DNA of 50,008 nucleotides, from contig JAFOYE010000016.1 in NCBI GenBank assembly GCA_017391525.1, positions 1 to 50,008 on the forward strand, in the 5' to 3' direction. Of the stretch, positions 7,221-17,043 are shown piece after piece. The position numbers were made by a program, and so were the translations under genes. This DNA comes from Paludibacteraceae bacterium (GTDB lineage Bacteria; Bacteroidota; Bacteroidia; Bacteroidales; Paludibacteraceae). Below the pieces are notes generated by a model. The model was not told the DNA's origin. It searched no databases and worked only from the letters and a program-made list of their open reading frames with translations. Numbering within the stretch: position 1 is the first letter of the stretch; each line of letters begins with the position of its first letter.

Positions 7221-9956
7221 CTACTTCTTGGTTTTGCCTTTAGTTTTGGGCTTAGATAACTCTAGGTATTCCTCTAGAGTAAAGTGCTTGCTTAGCAGCT
7301 CCATATTGCCCTCTGTGATGCATACGACTTGTACGTTGTACTCGGCTATTCGTTGGGATAGTTCAGCGTTCTTGGTGAGCAACTGGCAGTACCACTCAGC
7401 CTCGTCCATCTTCTCGAAACCTGCAATCTGGATAGCACTACGCTCGGTATCGAAACTGATCATTTGTCGGATATCGAAATCTTTGATCATGAACTGGGTG
7501 AAGTTGAAGAGCGCCACCTCGTACAAGAGTTGATTCAACTTCTGCTCATCTTGATTCATAACGAGCAATACCAATGATGGTGCCTTGCGCTCCTTGTCAA
7601 ACTCGACTGTCACAGTGTCCACTGTCTCTTCTAGCACTTCGGTCTGACGTTTGTTTTGCAAGGATGACATATCGCCTTTTTGGCTCTCTGCACCTTGTCC
7701 CATGAGTGCCAACATATCCTTGGACATAGCTGCTAACTCGCTCTCAGGATAGCGCTCCACCATATCGCGCAACTCGCCTACGAAAGCGTCCTGACCGTCG
7801 GTCTTAGCCACTGCTATGGCATTGAGGAACAAGAATCGTGGCATGAGTGGAGACAATGGATAGTTCTCCTCAGCATACAACTTGTTCGCTTTGACTTGCT
7901 TATACTCGTTCTTGCTGAACGCCATATAGGTCTGCTCATAGAGCGAGTCTTGCTCTTGAGACATGCGACGCAACTGGTTGAAGTAGTCCGGTTGGCTCAC
8001 GATAGTTGCTTCCTTGGAACCAGGGAAGAGCTGCATGATATCTCGACGATAGTTCTCCGCTGCTCCCATATCGTTGTTCTTGAGCGCTGTCAAGTATTGC
8101 ATATAGTACAGATCAACTAGCAGTTCGTGCTTAGGGAAACGCTTGCAGAACTCCTGGAAGGTTGCATCGCTCTGCGCTTGGTCACCCACTCGGTCGCGGT
8201 AGATATATACCATATTATATAGCGCATTAGCGATCAACTCGTTGGACTGAGCTATATCCTCCTCTGTCTTAGGAATCTGCTGGAGATAGTACTCAGGTTT
8301 GTGATCATCCATCTCCATGGCTGCGGCTTTTTGGCCACCTCCTTCTGCGCTGGCTGTCGAATCGTTGGCCAAGTCATCGTCATATCCCTCATCATCCATG
8401 GACGAACCAGTCATGGCCTTACTCATGCGTCGCCAGTTATCTTCCAAGGTACGGTTACCCCATTGCGTTTTGAATGATTGTTGACCATTTCTCATCAATG
8501 CTGGGTTATAGAAATACCAATCTCTATCTTGTACGCCGCCACCTATCATGTTCGATGTGTTCACACTGCGTGGACCTACACCATTAGCAGCATCTCTGGC
8601 TGCTTGCTCCTCCTTCTGTTTCGCTTCCTCTTCTGCGCGAATCAAGCGGGCGATGATACTATCTACCACCACTTTTTGTTGCTCCAATGGTAACTTAGAC
8701 AACATCTGCAAAGAGTCTTGCAATACCACCACCTCGTACTCTACAACTAGCTCATCCAAAGTCTCAGAACGCTTTTGTACACGTTCATAGTCATCGTGTT
8801 CTGCGGATAAGATCTGAGTAGCTTCCTTGTAGCATGGACTAGCCTTGATATAATTACATTGATTATAGTAGATATCACCTGCTATCACTAGCACATTCGC
8901 CTTGTCTATACCATTCTGTGTACTGCTCTCGATGGCTTTCTCGTAGTTGGCTAGGGCTTGTACAGTGTCTTTCTGGCGCAAATAAATATTGCCTATACTA
9001 CCATAGATGCGGTCCAAGAGATCCTTGTTCTTGTCCAGTTTCGCCATCTTCTCTAGGAGTTTCACGCCATCTTTAGACGAGTCGGCTAATTCCGCTAACT
9101 GCAAACGAGCATTGAAGTCCATCTCATTCGAAGGCTGCATCTTCAGCACTTTCTCAAACGCATTCTTGGCCTGTTTGCGATCCCCTTGCAACTGATACAA
9201 CTGGCCTAGAACATACTGAAAGCGTGGCTTGTACATCTTCTTGCTCTCTTCGGGCATAGCTAGTTTGACGAATGGTACGGCCTCCTTGTATTGCTTGGTT
9301 TTGAGCAGTACATCTGCACTCACAGCTGCGTACAAACTAGCATGCTTGCGACTAAGGTGATCCACCTGTACCTTGTGCAACATATCCTCTGCTTCGTATA
9401 GCCAACCCATCTCGCCATAGGCGCGAGCTACCCATAATTGACAACGTGCCACCATATCCAAGTCGTATGAATAGTGACGAGCGATATAGTTAAATGTGCT
9501 GACACTGCCCAGAAAATCCCCCTTGTGGAACTCCGCCTCGGCTAGGAGCATCCATGCGTTACCCATCTGGTTGTTAAACTCCTCTTGTTCCAACCATGCT
9601 GCGTACTTGGGATCACGACGTTTCTTGTCGTAGTCCACTTTAGGGCGAGCCTTGATACTGTGCAACTTGATACACTTTCTGCACTTCTCTATCGTCTTGT
9701 CCATCTGACTGCTAGCTGCATTAGCCGCCTCATGATTAGACACAGGATATAGATTGAGCACCTGCGAAAAGTCATCCTTGTTCGCGTCTAGTATCGCTTC
9801 TTCACCCTCTAAAAATGATATAGCGCCATTATGATAAATATTGTACTTAGTCTTCATCTGGTGAAACGCACGGCTTGCACGCGTGTTCTTTTGAGTAGAA
9901 CAACCCATGCAGATCAACACCAGTCCTAGTCCTAGTATCGTATATCTCATTTTCAT
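7221..9956 (-). CDS. porW: Type IX secretion / gliding TPR lipoprotein PorW/SprE
   Basis: A 911-residue lipoprotein. The signal peptide ends in the lipobox ICMGC (Cys19), directly followed by STQKNTRASRAFHQMKTKYN and YHNG, the conserved N-terminus of SprE/PorW. This family is needed for type IX secretion and gliding in Bacteroidetes and links the PorKN ring to the outer-membrane translocon. Helical TPR repeats occupy about residues 130-420 and 590-760, around a charged linker (about 470-560) with GGGV and poly-acidic stretches. It is the last gene of the holB-to-porW run, 6 nt after tsaB. It implies that the organism has a type IX system; the core genes are not in this window. Confidence 0.88.
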   Translation of the reverse strand: MKMRYTILGLGLVLICMGCSTQKNTRASRAFHQMKTKYNIYHNGAISFLEGEEAILDANKDDFSQVLNLYPVSNHEAANAASSQMDKTIEKCRKCIKLHSIKARPKVDYDKKRRDPKYAAWLEQEEFNNQMGNAWMLLAEAEFHKGDFLGSVSTFNYIARHYSYDLDMVARCQLWVARAYGEMGWLYEAEDMLHKVQVDHLSRKHASLYAAVSADVLLKTKQYKEAVPFVKLAMPEESKKMYKPRFQYVLGQLYQLQGDRKQAKNAFEKVLKMQPSNEMDFNARLQLAELADSSKDGVKLLEKMAKLDKNKDLLDRIYGSIGNIYLRQKDTVQALANYEKAIESSTQNGIDKANVLVIAGDIYYNQCNYIKASPCYKEATQILSAEHDDYERVQKRSETLDELVVEYEVVVLQDSLQMLSKLPLEQQKVVVDSIIARLIRAEEEAKQKEEQAARDAANGVGPRSVNTSNMIGGGVQDRDWYFYNPALMRNGQQSFKTQWGNRTLEDNWRRMSKAMTGSSMDDEGYDDDLANDSTASAEGGGQKAAAMEMDDHKPEYYLQQIPKTEEDIAQSNELIANALYNMVYIYRDRVGDQAQSDATFQEFCKRFPKHELLVDLYYMQYLTALKNNDMGAAENYRRDIMQLFPGSKEATIVSQPDYFNQLRRMSQEQDSLYEQTYMAFSKNEYKQVKANKLYAEENYPLSPLMPRFLFLNAIAVAKTDGQDAFVGELRDMVERYPESELAAMSKDMLALMGQGAESQKGDMSSLQNKRQTEVLEETVDTVTVEFDKERKAPSLVLLVMNQDEQKLNQLLYEVALFNFTQFMIKDFDIRQMISFDTERSAIQIAGFEKMDEAEWYCQLLTKNAELSQRIAEYNVQVVCITEGNMELLSKHFTLEEYLELSKPKTKGKTKK

Positions 9957-9962
9957 ACTTTT

Positions 9963-10664
9963 TTATTTGCTTTCCAATCCTTTAATATGACTAGGCGCAG
10001 CCACAAACTCCTTGAGGTAGAAAGGCTCATAATAAGCCAAGCTCTTGACATCCAAAAGTTCACCCTTCTCTGCCAATTTACCCATATATTGCGCCTCAGG
10101 CACGATGCCGTCTATGAATATAGCATTGGTACTCGTCACTACGCCCTTGCACTTCTCTGCTCCATTGCCCATCAAGTACAACTGACCCTTCGCTAACTCT
10201 TCGCTCCAAGACCCCTCGTCTACGATTTTGGCCTCCACATCCTTCACGCGCACGCACTCGTGCGTATATATAGATGTATAGACTTCCATTCTGCGTGCAT
10301 CCAACAGAGGACATAGCATAGCGTCCTGTGGTATCTTTTCCCCAGACTTGGCTAGCGCAGCTGCTGCAATCACCTGCAAGGTATCCACCGGTATCAAGGG
10401 GATATTCAAACCGTAGCATAGACCTTTAGCCATACTGCAACCAATACGCAAACCCGTATAACTACCCGGACCTTGCGATAGCGCTACAGCATCCAACTTC
10501 CAGTCATTCTCTTTCGCCTTCTTCAGCACTTGCTCAATGTATACAGGCAACTCACTAGCATGGTTAGCACCATCCAGGTTGGCGGCCATCGCTACTACAT
10601 CACCATCAATGGTGATAGCCACAGAGCAGCAGTTCGTCGAAGTTTCTATATTTAATATTACCAT
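9963..10664 (-). CDS. tsaB: tRNA N6-threonylcarbamoyladenosine biosynthesis protein TsaB
   Basis: 233 residues. TsaB (YeaZ) is the ASKHA-fold partner that dimerises with TsaD and, with TsaE, transfers threonylcarbamoyl to A37 of ANN-decoding tRNAs in the cytoplasm. The N-terminal ILNIETSTNCCSVAI and the signature LSQGPGSYTGLRIGCSMAKG (about residues 63-82) are diagnostic, and the length is typical. TsaB lacks the metal site of TsaD, as expected. The gene is packed between the MATE gene (4 nt) and porW (6 nt). Confidence 0.95.
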   Translation of the reverse strand: MVILNIETSTNCCSVAITIDGDVVAMAANLDGANHASELPVYIEQVLKKAKENDWKLDAVALSQGPGSYTGLRIGCSMAKGLCYGLNIPLIPVDTLQVIAAAALAKSGEKIPQDAMLCPLLDARRMEVYTSIYTHECVRVKDVEAKIVDEGSWSEELAKGQLYLMGNGAEKCKGVVTSTNAIFIDGIVPEAQYMGKLAEKGELLDVKSLAYYEPFYLKEFVAAPSHIKGLESK

Positions 10665-10668
10665 ATGT

Positions 10669-12030
10669 CTATTCTAATCTAAATGTTCGCATATCCTTGT
10701 TGATGAGTATCGCAGCTGTCAATACGGACAAGGTATCACTAATAGGCCAACTCCACCATACACCCCACAGAGGATCCCAACCTAGTTGTTCAAACAATAT
10801 CGGCATACCCAATATCAGCGGAATCAAGAACAATACTTGACGAGTCAAACTCAGGAATATAGCTTTCTTAGCCATACCGATAGAGGTGTAGAAGTTACCC
10901 GTTACCATTGGAAAACCGATGGCACACATCACACATAGCATGACCCTGGCAGGAGCTATCGAACTCTCTACCAACAAACTATCATGCGTGAAGAGACGAA
11001 TAAAACCCTCTGGCCATATCTCGCCAAACAGCCATAGCACACTCATCACGCAGGTTGCACTATAGACCGCCAGTTTGAAGGCACGCACCATACGGTCATA
11101 TTGCTTTGAACCATAGTTGTATCCCACAATCGGCTGCATACCCTGCTGGATACCCATCACAATCATCACAAAGAAGAAGATGAACCTATTGGTTATACCG
11201 AAAGTGGCTATTGACATGTCGTCTCCATAACGAAGCAACTGGTTGTTAAGCACAATCACCACAAAACATGCAGCAAGGTGCATCAAGAACGGAGCTAAAC
11301 CTATACTCAGGGCTCGCATCGTGATGTCCTTCCTAATACGCCACATATGGCGGTGGAAATGGATCACCTCTTTTGGATTCAAGAAGATTATCAACTCCAC
11401 AATCACGGATACCAATTGGGACACTATCGTCGCCAATGCGGCACCTCGAACACCCATATCGAGTACGAAAATAAAGATCGGGTCTAACACTACGTTCAGC
11501 GTCACAGCCAATATCGTAGCATACATAGATATCTTGGGATGACCCATCGAACGTAACATACTGTTCAGACCAAAGTATATATGTGTCAGTATGTTGCCCC
11601 ATAAGATAATCTCCATATATTCCCTCGCGTAAACGATGGTTTCTGCACTAGCACCAAAAGCATATAGGATAGGATCCAACCAATATAGACCCACAGCCAT
11701 GATCAGCGAACCTAGCAGAGCGTTCAGTATCACTACATTAGCCAGCACATCGTTCGCCGAACGATAATCTTTCTGTCCCAGTTTGATGGCCACTAGCGAT
11801 GATGCTCCCACGCCTACCAAGGTACCAAACGCCGCACAAATATCCATAAAAGGTTTGGCTACCGTCAGTCCTGACAGTGCCATTGCGCCTACGCCATGAC
11901 CGATAAAAATGGAATCCACCATGTTGTATAGCGACATGGCGGTCATAGCTATGATGCCCGGCAGTGCGTAACGCAGCAGCAGTTTACGCACAGACTCTGT
12001 TCCTAATTCTGTAATCTTATGTTCTCCCAT
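10669..12030 (-). CDS. MATE family efflux transporter
   Basis: 453 residues with about twelve hydrophobic segments in two homologous halves. MATE transporters export cationic drugs or metabolites in exchange for Na+ or H+. The N-terminal half has TESVRKLLLRYALPGIIAMT and SLYNMVDSIFIGHGVGAMAL, typical of the MepA/NorM group; the second half starts near LIFLNPKEVIHFH and includes MGIQQGMQPIVGYNYGSKQY, the conserved Q-GxQP-xxGYNxGA-type motif. The substrate cannot be read from sequence. Twelve nt separate it from mrp upstream and four from tsaB downstream. Confidence 0.92.
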   Translation of the reverse strand: MGEHKITELGTESVRKLLLRYALPGIIAMTAMSLYNMVDSIFIGHGVGAMALSGLTVAKPFMDICAAFGTLVGVGASSLVAIKLGQKDYRSANDVLANVVILNALLGSLIMAVGLYWLDPILYAFGASAETIVYAREYMEIILWGNILTHIYFGLNSMLRSMGHPKISMYATILAVTLNVVLDPIFIFVLDMGVRGAALATIVSQLVSVIVELIIFLNPKEVIHFHRHMWRIRKDITMRALSIGLAPFLMHLAACFVVIVLNNQLLRYGDDMSIATFGITNRFIFFFVMIVMGIQQGMQPIVGYNYGSKQYDRMVRAFKLAVYSATCVMSVLWLFGEIWPEGFIRLFTHDSLLVESSIAPARVMLCVMCAIGFPMVTGNFYTSIGMAKKAIFLSLTRQVLFLIPLILGMPILFEQLGWDPLWGVWWSWPISDTLSVLTAAILINKDMRTFRLE

Positions 12031-12042
12031 TCTCTCTTAATC

Positions 12043-13092
12043 CTACTCGCTAACCACTAAACCCTCTACGATCTGTTCGAAGATCGCAGCTGCTGGATGA
12101 CCATCCTGCATGGATATAGGCATTCCTTCGTCACCACCTTCGCGGATCGATTGTACCAGAGGAACTTGTCCTAATAATTTTATTCCTAACTCTTCTGCAA
12201 GCTGCTTGCCGCCGTCTTTACCAAAGATATAGTATTTGTTGGTAGGCAATTCAGCTGGGGTGAACCATGCCATGTTCTCTATCAAGCCCAATACAGGCAC
12301 ATTGATCTTCTCGTTCATGAACATATCCACACCTTTTCGTGCATCTACTAGTGCCACAGGTTGAGGTGTAGTCACTACTATGGCACCGGTCAATTTCAGA
12401 TGTTGCACAAGACTCAAGTGGATATCACTCGTACCTGGAGGTAGGTCTATCAATAAGTAGTCCAACTCGCCCCAGTATGCATCTTGTATGAGTTGTTTGA
12501 TGGCGTTACTAGCCATACCACCGCGCCATACGACCGCTTGCTGAGGATCAACGAAGTATCCTATTGAGAGCATCTTTACACCATATTGCTCGATAGGCTC
12601 AATCAAGTTTCTACCATTCAGCGGAGTGGACACAGGACGACAACCCTCTGTCTTGAACATCTTTGGCACCGATGGACCATGTATATCGGCATCCAATAGT
12701 CCTACTTGGTATCCTCGTTTAGCCAATGTGATGGCTAGATTGGCTGCTACAGTCGATTTGCCTACACCGCCTTTGCCCGAGTGAATAGCGATCGCGTGCT
12801 TGGCTTGTAGGTTGGGCATATCGTCGGATTTCGCAGGTATATTCTGCTTGCGAAATTTCATATGCACATGCACCGCAGCGTTCTCGTCTACGTAGGTGTG
12901 AATAGCCGTCTCTGCGGCTTTCACCACAGACTTGCGAAACGGATCGTTATCTTTCTCAAAGATGATGGAGAAGGACACTTCCATGCCGGATATCCTCAGA
13001 TCATCTTCCAGCATGCCACTCTCTATAATATTCTTACCTGTACCAGGATAGCGCACGTGCGCTAGTGCATCAATTATTTGTTGAGGATACAT
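12043..13092 (-). CDS. mrp: Mrp/NBP35-family P-loop ATPase, iron-sulfur carrier
   Basis: 349 residues. An N-terminal MIP18-like domain (residues 1-90) precedes a deviant Walker [18 protein letters not shown] (about 103-119), Walker A' DADIHGPS and Walker [12 protein letters not shown]. The family carries Fe-S clusters to apo-proteins. The usual C-terminal CPxC pair is absent: the site reads [21 protein letters not shown] recall that form from other Bacteroidales Mrp proteins, so it is probably lineage-typical rather than damage. The start ATG overlaps the end of trmB by 23 nt, suggesting translational coupling. Confidence 0.93.
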   Translation of the reverse strand: MYPQQIIDALAHVRYPGTGKNIIESGMLEDDLRISGMEVSFSIIFEKDNDPFRKSVVKAAETAIHTYVDENAAVHVHMKFRKQNIPAKSDDMPNLQAKHAIAIHSGKGGVGKSTVAANLAITLAKRGYQVGLLDADIHGPSVPKMFKTEGCRPVSTPLNGRNLIEPIEQYGVKMLSIGYFVDPQQAVVWRGGMASNAIKQLIQDAYWGELDYLLIDLPPGTSDIHLSLVQHLKLTGAIVVTTPQPVALVDARKGVDMFMNEKINVPVLGLIENMAWFTPAELPTNKYYIFGKDGGKQLAEELGIKLLGQVPLVQSIREGGDEGMPISMQDGHPAAAIFEQIVEGLVVSE

Positions 13093-13834
13093 AGTTTCTT
13101 CCGTATGAACGATAACTGTCTTTTTCTATTTCTATATCAGGTTCTATCAAGGATATTCGTTCAGGCAATTCCCATGCTATATACTTGATGGTCATTCCGC
13201 GATCTAGCCATTGCTTCTCGTAGTGAGTCTGTAGGCTACGTGCATCTTCTATTTTGGCAATAGGGTCTGCCTCGTAGAGATTATTCGTATTGACGACAAT
13301 AGGATAATTGTTTTCCAAAACCATCGCGTCCGTGTAGGTGAAGAGAAACGGACTATCTGTTTTCAGATGTATGATACCATTTGGCTTGAGCACTTGGTGA
13401 TAGCGTTCCATGAAGTAGGTCGAGGTGAGTCTCTTGGTCACTTTCTTCATCTGTGGATCAGGGAAAGTGATCCATATCTCATCCACTTCGTTTGAAGCAA
13501 AGAACTCACATAGCATTTCTATATTGATTCTCAGAAATGCCACATTCTTCATTCCTGCCAGTTCGGCTTGCTTTGCGCCTGCCCACATACGTGCGCCTTT
13601 GATGTCGATACCGATGTAGTTTTTCTCTGGATTACGTTCTGCTAATCCTACAGTATACTCACCACGTCCACAACCTAGTTCCAATACTATCGGATTCTCA
13701 TTCTTGAAGTACTTCTCTCGCCAATGTCCGGCCATCTGCTTCACCTCGCTTGTTTCCAGATCTTGAATTCCGCATTGGAAAACGTTGCTAAACGTTTCCA
13801 TTTCTGCAAATTTCTTCAACTTATTTTTTCCCAT
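13070..13834 (-). CDS. trmB: tRNA (guanine-46-N7)-methyltransferase TrmB
   Basis: 254 residues. The enzyme makes m7G46 in the variable loop of tRNAs using S-adenosylmethionine. The Rossmann motif I is [17 protein letters not shown] (about residues 51-67), followed by [13 protein letters not shown] and the TrmB signature [15 protein letters not shown]. The length agrees with the family. It ends 23 nt inside mrp and begins 33 nt after gldH. Confidence 0.95.
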   Translation of the reverse strand: MGKNKLKKFAEMETFSNVFQCGIQDLETSEVKQMAGHWREKYFKNENPIVLELGCGRGEYTVGLAERNPEKNYIGIDIKGARMWAGAKQAELAGMKNVAFLRINIEMLCEFFASNEVDEIWITFPDPQMKKVTKRLTSTYFMERYHQVLKPNGIIHLKTDSPFLFTYTDAMVLENNYPIVVNTNNLYEADPIAKIEDARSLQTHYEKQWLDRGMTIKYIAWELPERISLIEPDIEIEKDSYRSYGRNYVSSTNN

Positions 13835-13867
13835 ATCTATCCTTTCTTTCGATCACCTATTACCTGA

Positions 13868-14335
13868 TTATTCTTCCCCTTCATTCATTTCTATTTTCAC
13901 TCCCACTTCTTTCACTCCCACTAGGGTAGTGTCTCTCATACCTTGTTGTACTTTGATGGTGTATTCTCCTGCTTCGGTGAATCTGTAATTTTCTCTGTAC
14001 ATCATAGGTAGTTCTTTCACGCTCATACCGTTACCTATCCACTCGCCGCGGTCGTTAGCCAACATACACTCGATGGTGTCTCGTAGCAGATGCTGTTCGC
14101 CTTTCTCAATGTCCACGAACATCCATATGTTTTGGTATGAATAGGTCTCATCGTGTCGTAGTACCACTTGCAGATTGTATGATTGTGTAGTATCCGTTAT
14201 TTCGGGTTTGTATGTCAGTACGTTGTTCATCTCCCAACCCTCTTTAGGCATAGAGTGGAACTCAGTGTATACCACATCCGTATGACAACCGACCAGTATG
14301 AGACTAGTTATTATTAGGAGTATGTTTCTTTTCAT
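13868..14335 (-). CDS. gldH: Gliding motility lipoprotein GldH
   Basis: 155 residues. From ATG at 14335 the product reads MKRNILLIITSLILVGCHTD, a short lipoprotein signal with lipobox LVGC (Cys17). The frame is open to 14416, but the longer N-terminus would be a charged run in front of the signal peptide, so it is rejected. GldH is an accessory gliding protein in Flavobacterium and is conserved in many non-gliding Bacteroidales. Its body has LTYKPEITDTTQSYNLQVVL and ANDRGEWIGNGMSVKELP, typical of the family. The start lies 32 nt inside ricT. Confidence 0.85.
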   Translation of the reverse strand: MKRNILLIITSLILVGCHTDVVYTEFHSMPKEGWEMNNVLTYKPEITDTTQSYNLQVVLRHDETYSYQNIWMFVDIEKGEQHLLRDTIECMLANDRGEWIGNGMSVKELPMMYRENYRFTEAGEYTIKVQQGMRDTTLVGVKEVGVKIEMNEGEE

Positions 14336-15479
14336 TGTTTTTGCTATTTTGGTTTCTTTTGTCGTGTCCGCGTTTGTTTTTTCCTCCGTGGTTATTTTTG
14401 TTTTTCTTTTTGTCAAAGCGCGTCAGGTCGTCTTGTCCCACCACGTTTTGATAGTCTATCTCCACGGCTGCTACTACCGACTGCTTTCCACCTAGTGTCA
14501 TTGGTTTCTCTCCTCGGCGGTTCATCTCGATGATCTCTTTGGCTCTCTTGGCAGATATGCTCTCTAGGTTGACCATATGGTGTGGGTCGGTAGAGTAGGT
14601 CACTTCGCTTTTGAGTGGGTCGGTCGAGAATAGATAGTATGTCGCATCTTTCGTTTCTAACTGCACGTTACGTGGTGGCATTTTCTTGGAAGCCTCCTCG
14701 TATATTGGCATCTCGTAGTTCAAGCAGCATTTCAATTTTGCACATTGACCTGCCAATTTTTGTGGATTGAGCGATAGGTTTTGCACACGTGCCGCACCTG
14801 TTCCTACAGAGGTGAACTGGGTCATCCATGTTGAGCAACATAGTTCTCGTCCGCATGGGCCAGTGCCACCAATGCGTCCTGCTTCTTGACGCGCACCAAT
14901 CTGTTTCATCTCGATACGAATGCGGAAAGTTTCTGCGTATACTTTGATGAGTTGTCTGAAGTCTACACGACCTTCGGCGATGTAGTAGAAGATAGCTTTC
15001 GAACCGTCACCTTGATATTCCACGTCGCCGATTTTCATTTCCAATCCCAGTGATTTGGCTAGTTGTCTAGCTTTGATCATGGTTTCTTGTTCTTTGGCTT
15101 GGGCTTCGGCTGCGCGTTTCTCGTCCTCTTCGTTAGCTGTGCGTAGGATATTACGTATCTCGTAGCGATCCAGATTGATATGACTTTTCTTTATTTGTTC
15201 AGGCACTAGTCTTCCAGTTAGGGTCACTTCGCCTAGGTCGTATCCAGGATTAGCTTCCACAATCACCATGCTACCTTTTTCCAAGGCAAGCTTATTATTG
15301 TTGTGGTAATATCCCTTGCGAGTGTTCTTAAATTGCACTTCTACCAAATCGGTCTCGTTTCCGTCGCTAGGTATATCGCTCATCCAGTCCATGACAGGTA
15401 GCATGTGGTGTGAGTTTCTCCTACATGCTTTCTCGGAAATGTGGCATGAACCATTATTTATCACAAAATCTTCTTTCAT
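14304..15479 (-). CDS. ricT: PSP1-domain protein RicT (YaaT)
   Basis: 391 residues. RicT belongs to the Ric (YaaT/YlbF/YmcA) complex that in Bacillus binds two Fe-S clusters and promotes RNase Y-dependent mRNA maturation. The diagnostic cysteine motif is CGRELCC ... CAKLKCCLNYE (about residues 217-260), preceded by the PSP1 domain (RVDFRQLIKVYAETFRIRIE). The last 50 residues are a Lys/Asn/His-rich tail, probably disordered and able to bind RNA. In Bacteroidetes the partners are usually absent, so the role here is unclear. It follows holB by 32 nt and overlaps gldH by 32 nt. Confidence 0.9.
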   Translation of the reverse strand: MKEDFVINNGSCHISEKACRRNSHHMLPVMDWMSDIPSDGNETDLVEVQFKNTRKGYYHNNNKLALEKGSMVIVEANPGYDLGEVTLTGRLVPEQIKKSHINLDRYEIRNILRTANEEDEKRAAEAQAKEQETMIKARQLAKSLGLEMKIGDVEYQGDGSKAIFYYIAEGRVDFRQLIKVYAETFRIRIEMKQIGARQEAGRIGGTGPCGRELCCSTWMTQFTSVGTGAARVQNLSLNPQKLAGQCAKLKCCLNYEMPIYEEASKKMPPRNVQLETKDATYYLFSTDPLKSEVTYSTDPHHMVNLESISAKRAKEIIEMNRRGEKPMTLGGKQSVVAAVEIDYQNVVGQDDLTRFDKKKNKNNHGGKNKRGHDKRNQNSKNNEKKHTPNNN

Positions 15480-15511
15480 ATATCTTTTTTCAGTAATCTC
15501 TAAACACTAAA

Positions 15512-16660
15512 CTATCTCTTCACCATAACTATCATCTGTAGGCATAGGTCAAAGAATATGATCTTTGCGTTGCCGTTTTGACCTATCTGCATTTCTGCTT
15601 TGCTTAGTTCGTCCATCATTTTTTCTACGTTTCCTTCGTGTATGAATGGTGCGAACTTGCTAGAGAACTGCCTTTCTTCTTCGGTTTGATAGTTCATTTC
15701 AGGGCAGTGGAAGTTGTATATATAGTTTTCTCTTATCTGTTTCTGTGCGTATTGTAGGAACGCTTTTTGTCTTTCTCTTCCTTCCTTTGCATCAGCCATA
15801 TTCTGACTCCATTTTTTCAACTCTACCAATGCATTGTAGTCTTTTTTCTGTCCTACCAACCATGCATTGCGCATCAGTGCCATAAAATCCTCAAAGTATT
15901 TCTTGTTGCTTTCCGACTCGTTGGCTATCTTCATAGCCGCTACATAACTACCATTGGCTATGTGGGCTAGATCCTTAGCGGTTTGTTCGTTGATTTCAGG
16001 CTGGTTTTCTATTAGCGCTTGTGCTATTTCTGCTTCACTCAGTCTAGGCACGCGTATCTCTTGTGTGCGAGACAGAATAGTGGCTAGTAGTTGTTCTGGG
16101 TGTTCGGTTATCAGCAAGAATACGGTTTTGTGGGGTGGTTCTTCTAACAGTTTAAGCAACTTGTTGGCGCAGGTTATGTTCATTTTCTCTACTTGCCATA
16201 TGATCATAACCTTGTATCCTTCTCCAAAACTTTTTAGCGATAACTTACGTAATATTTCGGCGCTTTCTTTTTCGTAAATGCTAGCTTGTTTGGTTTCTAT
16301 TCCCAACTGTTGGTACCAATCTTCTAGGTCAAAGTATGGTTGGTTGATCACCAATGTTCTAAATGAATCTAGATAGTCGTTGCATACATCGCCTTGATCA
16401 CTTTTCACAATAGGAAAAGCGAAGTGTAGGTCAGGGTGTTGCAACTTCTGGTACTGTAGACATGTAGGACATTGTCCGCACGCATCCTCTTCTGTTCTGT
16501 GTGGACAGTTAAGATATTGTGCATAGGCGAGCGCTAGGGGCAGCTTACCCACACCAAGCTCTCCTGTCAGCAGTTGGGCGTGGGCTATACGTCCGTCGCG
16601 TGCCGCCTGACGGAGTTGATTCTTAATCTCTTCTTGTCCTATTATTTCTCGAAAAAGCAT
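15512..16660 (-). CDS. holB: DNA polymerase III delta' subunit
   Basis: 382 residues from ATG at 16660 (MLFREIIGQEEIKNQLRQAA). Delta' is the stationary part of the clamp loader that places the beta clamp on DNA. Visible are a degenerate Walker A (GELGVGKLPLALA, Leu where Ser/Thr is normal, as usual for delta'), a zinc site with four Cys (CPHR...CGQCPTC), and EKMNITCANKLLKLLEEPP, the highly conserved DnaX/HolB block. The longer reading frame to 16732 runs through the promoter (16680-16687), so it is rejected. It heads the eight-gene leftward run to porW. Confidence 0.93.
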   Translation of the reverse strand: MLFREIIGQEEIKNQLRQAARDGRIAHAQLLTGELGVGKLPLALAYAQYLNCPHRTEEDACGQCPTCLQYQKLQHPDLHFAFPIVKSDQGDVCNDYLDSFRTLVINQPYFDLEDWYQQLGIETKQASIYEKESAEILRKLSLKSFGEGYKVMIIWQVEKMNITCANKLLKLLEEPPHKTVFLLITEHPEQLLATILSRTQEIRVPRLSEAEIAQALIENQPEINEQTAKDLAHIANGSYVAAMKIANESESNKKYFEDFMALMRNAWLVGQKKDYNALVELKKWSQNMADAKEGRERQKAFLQYAQKQIRENYIYNFHCPEMNYQTEEERQFSSKFAPFIHEGNVEKMMDELSKAEMQIGQNGNAKIIFFDLCLQMIVMVKR

Positions 16661-16679
16661 ACGTATACAAATTAGCGTG

Positions 16680-16687
16680 CAAAGGTA
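16680..16687 (-). promoter_or_regulatory. -7 box TACCTTTG for holB operon
   Basis: It lies 19 nt upstream of the holB ATG and is probably the main promoter of the operon, since no other box is evident in the short gaps downstream. Confidence 0.7.
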
Positions 16688-16945
16688 CAAAAAAAAAAGC
16701 AATTTTGCAAGAAAAATCTTCTTTTTGTTCAAATTGATAGATATAATCTATCTTCCCCGCCTCTCCTGTTGTCAATCTGTTGTTTCTTTGAGCGATTGGG
16801 GGAGTTGTTTTTTTCACTTTCTTCGAACGAATTTTTCACACATTTTTACCCGAAATTACGGTCGCTCAATACAGTATAAGAGCACTTTTTTTCGTTCAAA
16901 AATACATTTTTTTCAAAAAAATTTGCTCATTTGCATTTTTTGTCG
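16688..16945. promoter_or_regulatory. Divergent holB/rpsP control region with rpsF-like upstream element
   Basis: No gene. From 16860 to the rpsP promoter and its early transcript (16965), 86 of 106 positions match the region upstream of rpsF, with the same 86-bp distance between GGTCGCTC and the -7 box. An inverted pair TTGAGCGA (16788-16795) / TCGCTCAA (16862-16869) brackets a region containing TTCACACA. Confidence 0.7.
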
Positions 16946-16953
16946 TACCTTTG
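16946..16953 (+). promoter_or_regulatory. -7 box TACCTTTG for rpsP
   Basis: Followed by CACGCTTTTTCG, the same initially transcribed sequence as at rpsF and nearly the same as at rpsL. The leader to the ATG is about 85 nt. Confidence 0.8.
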
Positions 16954-17043
16954 CACGCTTTTTCGTGAAAAAAGCATACCATTAATTATTTATTAACCCG
17001 GACAAGTAACTCGTGTAGTTATAGTCCACAAACTAAAAAACAA

